Source: an uncultured Saprospiraceae bacterium (lineage in GTDB: Bacteria; Bacteroidota; Bacteroidia; Chitinophagales; Saprospiraceae). From it: 38,183 bases of DNA. Shown piece by piece: positions 24,520 to 32,470 of this stretch; position 1 is the first letter of the stretch, and each line of letters opens with the position of its first letter. The notes beneath the pieces are model-generated. The model ran no database searches and had not been told where the DNA came from. It saw nothing but the letters and a program-made list of their open reading frames with translations. The position numbers and the translations under genes are program-made. The stretch spans positions 1-38,183 of the forward strand of contig CALMSO010000111.1 in the NCBI GenBank assembly GCA_937872385.1, written 5' to 3'.

Positions 24520-24741
24520 CGCAGCCGGCGGTAAAAGGTGCTATCGCTCATTTCATATTCGCGAGCGAGGTGTTTGCGGGTTTTGGAGCCCCGCAATAGT
24601 TGCGGCGGTATTTTTCTTTTTTTTGCCATGACCATCCGGATTAGTGACTATAAAAAACGTTATAGATTTATAACTGCCGGAGTTGCACATTTGTTGCCAG
24701 CCGGAGTTATGAAATGACTATAAATTGTCGTATTTTGGCAA
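24520..24741. repeat. 222-bp direct repeat, right copy, with truncated HTH gene
   Basis: Same sequence as 14889-15110 with one mismatch. It holds the first codons of the helix-turn-helix gene (start ATG at 24629 or 24635); the homology stops after about 37 codons, so this copy is a gene fragment. Confidence 0.95.
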
Positions 24742-24811
24742 AAGTATTTATCATCTGGTAGTAAAATTATGTAGCCGATTGCTGCGTTTTGTAATTAAAA
24801 AAGCGCTCGTT

Positions 24812-25150
24812 ATGATGTTTGAAGAACAGGAAGAACAACTCAAACGCTATTATAGCATCAGCGAAGTGGCGGATATGTTTGGTGTGTCCAAGTCGTTGGT
24901 ACGCTTCTGGGAAAGTGAATTTGAACTGCTCAAACCACATAAGAACAGCAAGGGCGACCGGCGGTTTACGCGACAGAATATTGAGCAATTCCGGCTGATT
25001 CATCATTTGGTGAAAGAGCGCGGCTTTACGCTGAGCGGTGCGAAACAGGAACTATTGGAACAGCAACAACGCAATAAGGAAAAGGCGGCCATTATTGAAA
25101 CGCTGGAAAATTTGAAGGCGGGATTATTGGCTTTGCGCGAGCGGTTGTAA
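24812..25150 (+). CDS. MerR-family transcriptional regulator
   Basis: 112 residues from the ATG at 24812; an upstream in-frame start would lie in the direct repeat and add 29 unlikely residues. The winged helix-turn-helix reads YYSISEVADMFGVSKSLVRF, then WESEFELLKPHKNSKGDRRF and TRQNIEQFRLIHHLVKERGF, the usual MerR order. A short coiled-coil dimerisation helix ends the protein. No effector domain or metal-binding Cys is present, so the signal is unknown. This short type is widely conserved in Bacteroidota. The island border lies 70 bp upstream, so the insertion may have replaced its promoter region. Confidence 0.88.
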   Translation: MMFEEQEEQLKRYYSISEVADMFGVSKSLVRFWESEFELLKPHKNSKGDRRFTRQNIEQFRLIHHLVKERGFTLSGAKQELLEQQQRNKEKAAIIETLENLKAGLLALRERL

Positions 25151-25447
25151 TGAAATGGGGGGAATTTTGGGTTTAAAGTTTTGGGGTTTTGCGGTTGAAA
25201 GCCTATAATTTGAATAAAGCATTATTGTAAGTAATAGGGGATTGTTATTTTGTTAATGTTATTGGGTAGTTATTATTGGGCGAGGCGTTTATATAATTGA
25301 TAATCGGCGATTTGTGCTTTTTTATAAAATCATGCTGTTCGGGTGCTTGTTTTTATTTAGTCAATTCGCTCTTTTCAACTTTTTATGATGTATAAAGTCT
25401 ATTATCCAAGGTCTATGAGCTTACGTCAGAGATCCAAACGGTATTAT

Positions 25448-26068
25448 TTACTTAAAATCAGGGATGGCTATGGTAGTTTCACAGCAAAAAAAATCTTCTT
25501 CTACGTTGGAAGCTACGATGGTGAGTCGGCCGGAGGGGGCAAATTGCTGCATCAGCTCTTGGTACCAGGCCATGCCTTGCCGATCGAGGGTAGCGGTGGG
25601 TTCGTCGAGGAGCAGGAGGTCGGCGTTGGAACAGATGGCGAGGGCTAACTTGAGGCGCTGTTTCATACCAGAGGAAAATTGTCGCAGGGGCTTGTTGCGG
25701 GCGCTTTCGAGGCCAAGTATAGCAAGCAAGTCGTGCGGGGTACGCTGGTCGAGGAAAGGCTTAAATTGCTGATGAAACCGCAGGGCTTCGAGCAGGGTAA
25801 ACTCCTCAATCAGGTCTATGTAGGGCGCGGCGTAAGCCAGATGGCGATACAACTCGTCGGCGGGGAGGGTACGCGTACCGATATAATGTGCGATTGAGCC
25901 ACGAGAGGGCGTCAGATGCCCAGACAGGATGCGCAGGAGCGTGGATTTGCCGGAGCCATTGGGACCTGTGATTGCATAGGCTTGGGTGTCATCGAGTTGT
26001 AGGGTCACCTGACGTAGGATCCATTCGGTTTTGTAGCGCTTGCCAACTTGTCGGAGTTCAATCCTCAT
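25448..26068 (-). CDS. ABC transporter ATP-binding protein
   Basis: 206 residues, the size of a single minimal ATPase subunit. Walker A is GPNGSGKST near residues 35-43, the signature is FSSGMKQRLKLALAI, and Walker B is LLLLDEPTATLD. An H-loop His is not evident: the late segment reads IVASNVEEDFFCCE. The start ATG overlaps the end of lpxA by 11 nt, so it is translationally coupled to the lipid A operon. The substrate is unknown; no permease gene is adjacent. CcmA-like short ATPases are the closest type by look. Confidence 0.85.
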   Translation of the reverse strand: MRIELRQVGKRYKTEWILRQVTLQLDDTQAYAITGPNGSGKSTLLRILSGHLTPSRGSIAHYIGTRTLPADELYRHLAYAAPYIDLIEEFTLLEALRFHQQFKPFLDQRTPHDLLAILGLESARNKPLRQFSSGMKQRLKLALAICSNADLLLLDEPTATLDRQGMAWYQELMQQFAPSGRLTIVASNVEEDFFCCETTIAIPDFK

Positions 26069-26909
26069 CTGATACGCCTCGTTCGCCGCTTTCTACCTTG
26101 CTGCCATTGATTTGGCGGAATCCTTTCATAATGCCAACTTCCTTTTTCGAATCCGTAGCATTGCGCACAAAAGAAGTGATGCGCTCGCGCTCGCCGCTGG
26201 GCGGTATTTCCTGCTCGATGATTTCCACGGCATTGGACACCTTGTATCCCTTGACAAAAAGGATGCGATAAATATCCTGAATATGATTAATCTGTTCGGG
26301 GCTGAAGCCGCGTCGTTGCAGACCGATTACATTCACGCCTGCGTAAGAGAGCGGCTCGCGGGCTGCCTTGACGAAAGGTGGCACGTGCTTGCGCACCAAA
26401 GAGCCACCGGCTACGAAGCTGTGCTCACCAATGCGAATAAATTGCTGCACCGCTACCAAGCCTTCTAAGATAGCCCAGTCTTCGATGCTGACATGCCCCG
26501 CCAAGTTGACGTTGTTGGCTAAGATAACATGATCGCCCAGTACACAGTCGTGCGCAACGTGCACGTAGGCCATGAGCAGGCAATGGCTGCCTACGATGGT
26601 CGTATTGGCGTAGGAAGTGCCTCGATTGATGGTGACGTACTCGCGGATGGTGGTAAAATCTCCGATTTTAGTGGTGGTTTTTTCGCCCTTGAATTTGAGA
26701 TCCTGCGGAATGCCGGAGATAACCGCGCCAGGGAAAATCTGACATCCTTTGCCGATGCGGGCACCATCGAAAATAGTGACATGGGCACCAATCCAGGTAT
26801 TGTCGCCGATTACCACATCGCGGTCAATGTAGCAGAAAGGACCGATTTGGACGTTCTCCCCGATTTTTGCTGCGGGATGAACCACCGAGAAGGCGTGAAT
26901 ATTATTCAT
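26058..26909 (-). CDS. lpxA: Acyl-ACP:UDP-N-acetylglucosamine O-acyltransferase
   Basis: 283 residues. LpxA transfers a hydroxyacyl chain from ACP to O-3 of UDP-GlcNAc, the first step of lipid A synthesis, in the cytosol. The left-handed beta-helix shows many hexapeptide turns (IGENVQ, IGPFCY, VIGDNT, IGAHVT, IGKGCQ), then the SGIPQDLKF motif. The catalytic His lies in the MAYVHVAHDCVLGDH segment. The helical C-terminal domain holds GLQRRGFSPEQINHI, typical of the family. The last 25 residues are a non-conserved tail. The start overlaps lpxC-fabZ by 8 nt and the end overlaps the ABC gene. Confidence 0.96.
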   Translation of the reverse strand: MNNIHAFSVVHPAAKIGENVQIGPFCYIDRDVVIGDNTWIGAHVTIFDGARIGKGCQIFPGAVISGIPQDLKFKGEKTTTKIGDFTTIREYVTINRGTSYANTTIVGSHCLLMAYVHVAHDCVLGDHVILANNVNLAGHVSIEDWAILEGLVAVQQFIRIGEHSFVAGGSLVRKHVPPFVKAAREPLSYAGVNVIGLQRRGFSPEQINHIQDIYRILFVKGYKVSNAVEIIEQEIPPSGERERITSFVRNATDSKKEVGIMKGFRQINGSKVESGERGVSDED

Positions 26910-28302
26910 TGAATGATCGCTTGACGATTTGAGCAGTTAATTCAGCTTCTGAAACAATTCTATTGCCAACGTAGGCAGTACCCTGCATCTGGCAGATACC
27001 TCGCCGAATGGGCGCCATGAGTTCCATTTTGAACAGCACGGTGTCGCCGGGCACTACTTTATGTTTGAATTTTGCATTCTCTATTTTCAAAAAATAGGTA
27101 TCCCAATTGCCGGGGTCTTCTACGGTAGAAAGCGCCAGAATGCCGCCGGTTTGAGCCATTGCTTCGATTTGCAATACACCGGGCATCACCGGGTTGTTGG
27201 GGAAATGTCCTTGAAAATAATATTCGTTAAAGGTAATATTTTTTACTCCAACTACATGATTTTCTGACAATTCTATGATTTTGTCAATCAGTAGGAAAGG
27301 GTAGCGATGCGGGAGCCACTCGGCTATTTGCACCGTATTGAAAAGCGGTTCTTGGTCAGGATGATAGCGGGGCTTGCCTTTCAGTTTTTTCTGTTCCTGA
27401 TAGTGTTTTTTTAATAATTTAGTAAATTCCACATTCACTGTGTGCCCCGGTCGGGTAGCTACGATGCGCCCCTTGATGGGCACGCCGAGCAGCGAAATAT
27501 CGCCCATTACATCGAGGAGTTTGTGGCGTGCTGGCTCGTTGCGAAAATGCAGCGCGAGGGTGTTCAAAATACCCGTATCTTCTACTTTGACGCTGGGCTT
27601 GCCGAGGAGTTTGGCCAGTTCATCCAATTTGTCTTGCGACACTAATCGGTCCACTATTACAATGGCATTATTCAAATCACCGCCTTTGATGAGGTCTTGG
27701 TGATAAAGGTATTCTAACTCGTGCAAAAAAACGAAAGTACGACAAGGTGCGATTTCTGTGGCGTAGTCGTCTGTGATTTTCCAAGAGGCAAACTGCTGCC
27801 CCAGCACAGGTGAATTGAAATCAATGAGGGTAGTGACTTCAAAGGTTTCGGCGGGCAGGGCCATGATTTCCGAGCCGGTGGTTTCATCCCGATAGACGAT
27901 TGGCTCTTCTACGATGAAATATTCGCGCATTTCGTCTTGCTCTTCAATGCCCGCACTGCGCAGCGCTTGCACAAAAGGCGCGGCGCTGCCATCCATAATG
28001 GGTGTTTCTGGCCCATCGAGTGTAATGAGTACGTTATCAATTTGCAAACCTGACAAAGCTGACAACACGTGCTCTACGGTATTCACCTGCGCGTGGCCTG
28101 CCTGTATGGTGGTGCCGCGTTGAGTAGAAGTGACGCGACTGACATCGGCATTGATAACAGGTTGATTATCAAGGTCAATACGCTGAAACTTAATGCCGTG
28201 ATTGACTGATGCGGGCTGAAAAGTAAGGGTAGCAGAAGCGCCGGTATGCAAACCCACGCCTTTTACCGATATCGTCCGCTGAATCGTATGTTGTTTTGGC
28301 AT
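26902..28302 (-). CDS. lpxC-fabZ: Bifunctional LpxC deacetylase / FabZ dehydratase
   Basis: 466 residues, a fusion characteristic of Bacteroidota. The LpxC part (about 1-305) removes the acetyl group from UDP-acyl-GlcNAc using zinc. It shows the KGVGLHTG opening, VEHVLSAL with a zinc His, and the ARHKLLDVMGDISLLG segment with the other zinc ligands. The FabZ part (about 315-466) dehydrates hydroxyacyl-ACP in fatty acid synthesis and shows the catalytic LPHRYPFLLIDKI and PVMPGVLQIEAMAQTGG motifs. Both active sites look intact. It lies 5 bp after lpxD and overlaps lpxA. Confidence 0.97.
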   Translation of the reverse strand: MPKQHTIQRTISVKGVGLHTGASATLTFQPASVNHGIKFQRIDLDNQPVINADVSRVTSTQRGTTIQAGHAQVNTVEHVLSALSGLQIDNVLITLDGPETPIMDGSAAPFVQALRSAGIEEQDEMREYFIVEEPIVYRDETTGSEIMALPAETFEVTTLIDFNSPVLGQQFASWKITDDYATEIAPCRTFVFLHELEYLYHQDLIKGGDLNNAIVIVDRLVSQDKLDELAKLLGKPSVKVEDTGILNTLALHFRNEPARHKLLDVMGDISLLGVPIKGRIVATRPGHTVNVEFTKLLKKHYQEQKKLKGKPRYHPDQEPLFNTVQIAEWLPHRYPFLLIDKIIELSENHVVGVKNITFNEYYFQGHFPNNPVMPGVLQIEAMAQTGGILALSTVEDPGNWDTYFLKIENAKFKHKVVPGDTVLFKMELMAPIRRGICQMQGTAYVGNRIVSEAELTAQIVKRSFNE

Positions 28303-28307
28303 ATTGG

Positions 28308-29336
28308 CTATTCGCTGTTTATTTTTCGTTCTATTTTGGCTATTGTTTTGTACAATTCCGGCAGTTTTTTAAAAACAGCATAAGCGCGCACGTAGCTGTT
28401 GTAAGGAATAGCAGGAGACCCGAACAGTGCGGTGTTGGGTTCCGTAACGTGCGATGCAATGCCGCTTTGGGCCTGTATCTGGGTGCCATCGGCAATGTTG
28501 ATATGCCCAGCGAAGCCCACCTGCCCGCCGATGCGGCAGTTTTTTCCGATTTTGGTGCTGCCAGCAATGCCGGTTTGGGCAGCGATGACGGTATTTTCAC
28601 CGATTTCTACATTGTGCGCCACCTGAATCAGGTTATCTAATTTCACACCTGAACGAATGATGGTAGCACCAATTGTAGCTCGGTCAATGGTAGTGCCTGC
28701 GCCAATTTCTACGTGCTGTTCAATGATGACATTGCCCGTGTGCCGGATTTTGCGATACGTGCCGTCAGCCTGCGGGGCAAAGCCAAAACCATCACTGCCG
28801 ATAACCACATTGGGGTGCAGCACGCAGTGGTCGCCTATAGTGCAATCTTGCAAAATACGAACGCCAGGATGCAGGATTACATTTTCGCCGAGTACCACAT
28901 TTTTGCCAATAAGTACCTGACCGGCTATCTGGCAGCCTGCACCAATGCGGGCACCTTCCTCTACAATAGTGAATGCTCCAATGGACACCTCCTCGCCGAT
29001 TTGCGCCGACTCGTGCACCGCCGCTTGGGCCGAAATACCTGCGTTGGCACGGGCTTGTCCGCCAAATTTTTCCAATAAATACGAGAGCGCAGCATAGACA
29101 TCGTCCACTCGAATGAGCGTGGCTGCTATAGGCTGGCGCGGCTGAAAACTTCGATTGACCAGCAACACCGAGGCCGTAGTGGTGTAAGCGTACGCCTCGT
29201 ACCGCTCATTGGCTAAAAAGGTAATAGTACCTATGCCGCCTTCTTCAATTTTACTGGGACGGCTGACTGTCGCGTCGGGGTTGCCCTCTACGCTGCCGTT
29301 TAATAATTGTGCTATTTCTTGTGCTGACAGTTGCAT
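28308..29336 (-). CDS. lpxD: UDP-3-O-(3-hydroxyacyl)glucosamine N-acyltransferase
   Basis: 342 residues. LpxD adds the second acyl chain to the product of LpxC. The N-terminal uridine-binding domain is followed by hexapeptide repeats from about residue 100 (IGEEVSIGAFTIVEEGARIG, and others). The GSDGFGFAP motif and an HTGNVIIEQHVEIGAGTTID segment, which holds the catalytic His, are present. A short helical end follows. It is the first gene of the lpxD-lpxC/fabZ-lpxA-ABC operon. A TACCTTTG box ends 4 nt before its ATG, so its mRNA may be leaderless. Confidence 0.96.
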   Translation of the reverse strand: MQLSAQEIAQLLNGSVEGNPDATVSRPSKIEEGGIGTITFLANERYEAYAYTTTASVLLVNRSFQPRQPIAATLIRVDDVYAALSYLLEKFGGQARANAGISAQAAVHESAQIGEEVSIGAFTIVEEGARIGAGCQIAGQVLIGKNVVLGENVILHPGVRILQDCTIGDHCVLHPNVVIGSDGFGFAPQADGTYRKIRHTGNVIIEQHVEIGAGTTIDRATIGATIIRSGVKLDNLIQVAHNVEIGENTVIAAQTGIAGSTKIGKNCRIGGQVGFAGHINIADGTQIQAQSGIASHVTEPNTALFGSPAIPYNSYVRAYAVFKKLPELYKTIAKIERKINSE

Positions 29337-29340
29337 CCGG

Positions 29341-29348
29341 CAAAGGTA
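29341..29348 (-). promoter_or_regulatory. Putative lpxD promoter -7 box
   Basis: The minus strand reads TACCTTTG, 4 nt before the lpxD ATG. No clear -33 box is seen. If used, transcription would begin at or near the start codon. Confidence 0.4.
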
Positions 29349-29414
29349 AAAAAAAGCCGGAAGTTTATAATCAGATTATAACACTCGATTGACAATCGGC
29401 GCAAGGGCATTTAT

Positions 29415-29422
29415 TATCTTTG
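29415..29422 (+). promoter_or_regulatory. hemC promoter -7 box
   Basis: TATCTTTG, with TTGACA 26 bp upstream measured start to start (29389). It lies 14 nt before the TTG start of hemC, which rules out the upstream in-frame ATG at 29389. Confidence 0.55.
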
Positions 29423-29436
29423 CAAAAAAAATTGTT

Positions 29437-30354
29437 TTGAGCAGAACCATCCGAATCGGTACCCGTGGCAGCCGGCTTGCTCTTTGGCAGGCAGAATTTA
29501 CCCGCCAGCAACTCGCGGCGGTGGGTGTAGCCAGTGAATTGACCATCATTAAAACCAAAGGCGACCAGATACAACATCTGGGTTTCGACAAAATCGAAGG
29601 CAAGGGCTTTTTTACCAAAGAAATTGAAGATGCGCTGCTGCGCGGCGATATTGACATGGCGGTGCATTCTATGAAAGACCTGCCAACTACCCAACCCCAA
29701 GGACTGGCAATCACGGCGGTTTCCTATCGAGAAAATCCGGCCGATTGGCTCATTGTGCGGCCTACAGCTATGCAAGAGGGGCAGCTTTTTCAACTTAAAA
29801 AAGGCGCCATTGTGGGGACTTCTTCTGCAAGGCGTAAGGCGCAATTGCTCGACTTCCGACCCGATATTATCCTCAACGACATCCGGGGCAACGTACCTAC
29901 GCGCCTCGACAAGCTGCGGCAGGGCAACTTCGACGCTATCATGCTGGCCGGCGCCGGGCTGAGCCGCCTCGAAATAGATTTGTCGGAGTGGCACACCGTA
30001 CAATTCAATCCCCGCGAGTTTGTACCAGCTCCGGCCCAAGGCGTGCTCGCTTTTCAAACGACAAAGGACGACCTGCCGCTGCGGCGCATCCTCCAACAGA
30101 TTCACCATCCGGAGGTATCAGCGGTGACCAACGTGGAGCGCAAAGTGCTCAAACTCATGGGGGGCGGTTGTCACATGCCCATAGGCGTTTATTGTGAGCG
30201 CGATGCCGCCGGCAATTATCACGTATGGGCGGCCGTAGCCGATGTCTGGGACGCACCGCTGCGAAGGGCACACTTGTCTTCGAGCACGCACTTCAATCTG
30301 GCGGAGCGCATGGTGGAACAATTGCAGAGAACATCTGTAAATCAACCGTTGTGA
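29437..30354 (+). CDS. hemC: Porphobilinogen deaminase (hydroxymethylbilane synthase)
   Basis: 305 residues from a TTG at 29437, giving an N-terminus (LSRTIRIGTRGSRLALWQA) that matches the family; the frame runs on to 29389 but that part lies over the promoter. HemC joins four porphobilinogens into hydroxymethylbilane in haem synthesis. Visible motifs are GTRGSRLALWQ, HSMKDLPT, GTSSARRKAQL, DIRGNVPTRLDKL and PAPAQGVLAFQ. The Cys that carries the dipyrromethane cofactor is not seen in the usual place; the region reads GGGCHMPIGVY, with the Cys at that motif as expected. It overlaps hemD by 4 nt. Confidence 0.95.
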   Translation: MSRTIRIGTRGSRLALWQAEFTRQQLAAVGVASELTIIKTKGDQIQHLGFDKIEGKGFFTKEIEDALLRGDIDMAVHSMKDLPTTQPQGLAITAVSYRENPADWLIVRPTAMQEGQLFQLKKGAIVGTSSARRKAQLLDFRPDIILNDIRGNVPTRLDKLRQGNFDAIMLAGAGLSRLEIDLSEWHTVQFNPREFVPAPAQGVLAFQTTKDDLPLRRILQQIHHPEVSAVTNVERKVLKLMGGGCHMPIGVYCERDAAGNYHVWAAVADVWDAPLRRAHLSSSTHFNLAERMVEQLQRTSVNQPL

Positions 30355-31019
30355 AACCTCGCGTTTTTATCAGTCGGGAGCTAGCAATAAATAGCGTTTT
30401 TCTACAAAAGCTAAGGGCTGCGGGCTATGAGGTGTTGGGCGAGTCATTGGTCGCTTTTCAGGCGGTACCTTTTACGCTTCCGCCGGAAACCGATTGGGTG
30501 TTTTTTTATAGTAAAAAAGCGGTGCATTTCTTTTTAAAGAATCCACAAACGGCTGATTATCTGAATAATAAGCAAACAGCGGTGCTGGGCCCGGGCACTG
30601 CCGCTGCCCTGAGTAAACGTGGCTACAACGCAGATTTTGTCGGCAATGGCGAGCCTGAAACCACCGCCGAAGCATTTGGCAAATTAGCTACCGGCAGGCG
30701 TGTGCTGTTTCCAAGGGCCGCGCACTCGCGCCGGTCGGTGCAGCAGCTATTGGAAGGGCAAATAATAGCGCAAGATTTAGTCGTGTATCACAACGAGCCG
30801 CGCACGGATTTTACCTTGCCAACCTGCGAATACTTGGTCTTTACCAGTCCGCTCAATGTGCAGGCTTATATGGCCAAGTACGCCATAGCTGCCGAGCAGA
30901 AAATAATCGCTATTGGCGGCACCACAGCTGCGACGTTGCGCGAAAGCGGCATCACAGAATGGCGGGTGGCAGACTTGCCCTCGGAGGAGGGGTTGGCGAT
31001 GGTGGTATTGAGATATTAG
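30351..31019 (+). CDS. hemD: Uroporphyrinogen-III synthase
   Basis: 222 residues from the GTG at 30351, in the GTGA overlap with the hemC stop, the usual coupling. HemD closes and inverts ring D to form uroporphyrinogen III. The family is weakly conserved. Visible are VFISRELAINSVFLQKLRAA, WVFFYSKKAVHFFL, AVLGPGTAAAL, RVLFPRAAHSRRSVQQLL and VFTSPLNVQAYM, all in the expected order for the two-domain fold. The end of the gene runs into five 8-bp tandem repeats (31012-31051). Confidence 0.9.
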   Translation: MKPRVFISRELAINSVFLQKLRAAGYEVLGESLVAFQAVPFTLPPETDWVFFYSKKAVHFFLKNPQTADYLNNKQTAVLGPGTAAALSKRGYNADFVGNGEPETTAEAFGKLATGRRVLFPRAAHSRRSVQQLLEGQIIAQDLVVYHNEPRTDFTLPTCEYLVFTSPLNVQAYMAKYAIAAEQKIIAIGGTTAATLRESGITEWRVADLPSEEGLAMVVLRY

Positions 31020-31051
31020 GATATTGGGGTATTGGGATATTGGGATATTTT
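31012..31051 (+). repeat. Five 8-bp tandem repeats over the hemD stop
   Basis: Units are GATATTAG, GATATTGG, GGTATTGG, GATATTGG and GATATTTT. The hemD stop TAG is in the first unit. A TACCTTTG box at 31063-31070 follows. Confidence 0.7.
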
Positions 31052-31062
31052 GAGCGAATGAT

Positions 31063-31070
31063 TACCTTTG
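31063..31070 (+). promoter_or_regulatory. Putative promoter of the DUF4348-like gene
   Basis: TACCTTTG with a TTG 20 nt upstream inside the tandem repeats, so a change in repeat number would move the -33 element. Confidence 0.4.
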
Positions 31071-31166
31071 CAAGGCTTATATAGCAAATATTTGGCAAAA
31101 ATCATAATGTGCATACAATCCAGTCTTGCCGTTCTATTACAAACAGAAAATTAAAAGCAAGACCTC

Positions 31167-31592
31167 ATGTGCCGAAAAAACCTGTTGCACTGGTGTTTGC
31201 CAGTGCTTGTTTCATGGTTGGGTGGTTGTACCGGTAGCGATGTGCAGCCGGACATTCAGACATTTGAAGCCTTCTACGAGGAGTTTCATAAGGATAGCAC
31301 TTATCAGATGCTGCACATTACCTTTCCGCTCGAAGGGCTACCCTCTGATGCGGATGCAGAGACCATCGCTGCCGGTGATTTTCGCTGGGATGCTGAGAAC
31401 TGGGAGCTGCATCGCCCTTTCAACTTTGCTACCAATGATTTCGAGCGCGACCTTATCGCTTTCGGCAATGATATTGTCATCGAAAAAATCATACATCGCA
31501 GCGGTCAGTTTGGCACCATTCGCCGCTTTGCCAAAATGGGCGACGAATGGTACCTCATCTATTATGCAGGCATGAACCGCATTGCACAATAG
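31167..31592 (+). CDS. Small lipoprotein, DUF4348-like
   Basis: 141 residues. The signal is short with a lipobox (VSWLGGC). The mature part opens with TFEAFYEEFHKDSTYQMLHI and FPLEGLPSDADAETI, then FRWDAENWELHRPF and a MGDEWYLIYYAGMNRIA end. This order resembles the DUF4348 group of Bacteroidota lipoproteins, of unknown role. A second frame (31126-31575) overlaps it but has no signal or family features. It converges on the next gene, 6 bp away. Confidence 0.65.
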   Translation: MCRKNLLHWCLPVLVSWLGGCTGSDVQPDIQTFEAFYEEFHKDSTYQMLHITFPLEGLPSDADAETIAAGDFRWDAENWELHRPFNFATNDFERDLIAFGNDIVIEKIIHRSGQFGTIRRFAKMGDEWYLIYYAGMNRIAQ

Positions 31593-31598
31593 ACTTTT

Positions 31599-32069
31599 TT
31601 ACTGATGGTAGGCAGCGTTGTGTACCAGCGGATTGCCACAGGTAGCACAGGTACCCGCCGAGCCTCCTCCGCCAGCGCAGCCCCGTTCGCAAATGTAATG
31701 ATACACGCCCGCTGCGTTTTGAGCTGGCTCTTGCTGCTGTACTTGCGGCATTTGTGGTTGCTGCATTTGAATTTGCGGCTGCTGTTGCTGCTGCGGCATT
31801 TGCGGTTGTGCTTGTGCGCCAGGGCCTTGCGTGTGGTAGGCATCATTGTGCAGATACTCCGAGCCACAGGTCGGGCAGGTGCCGGGATTGTCGCCACCGC
31901 TGCCAGCACAGCTGTTCGGGCAGATATAATGTTGAATGGCTACGGCCGTAGCTGCGTTGTCGAAAGTGGGTGTGGTAGTAGTTTGATTGTTGCGTTGCTT
32001 GCCGTCGTTGGTACAGGCGGCCATCAGCACTAAAGTGAGTGCTGCGAGTAAAATTTGATTAGCTTTCAT
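31599..32069 (-). CDS. Lipoprotein with two Cys-rich metal-binding-like modules
   Basis: 156 residues from the ATG at 32069, which gives a good lipoprotein signal (MKANQILLAALTLVLMAAC); an upstream start at 32120 does not. Two similar modules stand near the ends: HYICPNSCAGSGGDNPGTCP-TCG and HYICERGCAGGGGSAGTCATCG, each followed by a His-containing AYH end. A Gln/Pro-rich linker (PQMPQQQQQPQIQMQQPQMP) joins them. The CxxxC...CxxC pattern recalls the heavy-metal-binding domain (YxCPMHP...PGxCPxCGM) without its Met. Zinc or copper binding at the periplasmic side is inferred. Confidence 0.75.
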   Translation of the reverse strand: MKANQILLAALTLVLMAACTNDGKQRNNQTTTTPTFDNAATAVAIQHYICPNSCAGSGGDNPGTCPTCGSEYLHNDAYHTQGPGAQAQPQMPQQQQQPQIQMQQPQMPQVQQQEPAQNAAGVYHYICERGCAGGGGSAGTCATCGNPLVHNAAYHQ

Positions 32070-32264
32070 CTTTTTTTTGGCAAAGGTATTAAAACTTCGA
32101 CGGAAAAAACATTCCGGCAAGGCCGAAAAGCAGCCGAAGGTCGTCGGCGCGTTGTTTTTAACTTTTTTGGCACCTTGATAATCAAGTATTTGCTACAAAC
32201 GATTATTTCATCGCACAGGAATTTTTTTTCTCGAAAAAAGGTTTTGCATTTTACGAAAGCTCAT

Positions 32265-32272
32265 TACCTTTG
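32265..32272 (+). promoter_or_regulatory. Promoter of tRNA-Ser
   Basis: TACCTTTG with TTTG at 32243-32246, spacer 18 nt. It lies 54 nt before the tRNA. Confidence 0.5.
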
Positions 32273-32325
32273 CGTTCGCTTTTAAAAATCGCCGTGGCTA
32301 CAGTGCTGCGGCGTTTCTAACAACC

Positions 32326-32413
32326 GGAGGGGTGGCAGAGCGGTTTATTGCAGCTGTCTTGAAAACAGCCGTGCGTGATGAGCGTACCGGGGGTTCGAAT
32401 CCCTCCCCCTCCG
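32326..32413 (+). tRNA. tRNA-Ser (anticodon UGA)
   Basis: 88 nt. The acceptor GGAGGGG pairs with CCCCTCC, the anticodon stem GCTGT/ACAGC holds CTTGAAA with anticodon TGA, the variable arm is long as in serine tRNAs, and the T-loop is GGTTCGAATCC. CCA is not encoded exactly (CCCA follows). Confidence 0.95.
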
Positions 32414-32470
32414 CCCAACAGAAATGACCAACCATGGAGGACAGCCGTTGGTCATTTCTCAACTATCCGT

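Noticed and set aside
24108..24635. 175-codon minus-strand frame starting like the HTH protein
   Set aside because: Homology to the complete copy stops after about 37 codons; the rest shows no domain and spans a promoter and tiny ORFs. Treated as a gene fragment.
14889..24741. Composite transposon or IS-flanked element
   Set aside because: The repeats carry no transposase or terminal inverted repeats and no target duplication is visible. Homologous or other recombination fits better.
29371..30108. 245-codon frame opposite hemC
   Set aside because: Shadow of hemC on the other strand; no domain, and hemC is certain.
31126..31575. 149-codon frame overlapping the DUF4348-like gene
   Set aside because: The other frame has a lipoprotein signal and family-like motifs; this one has neither.
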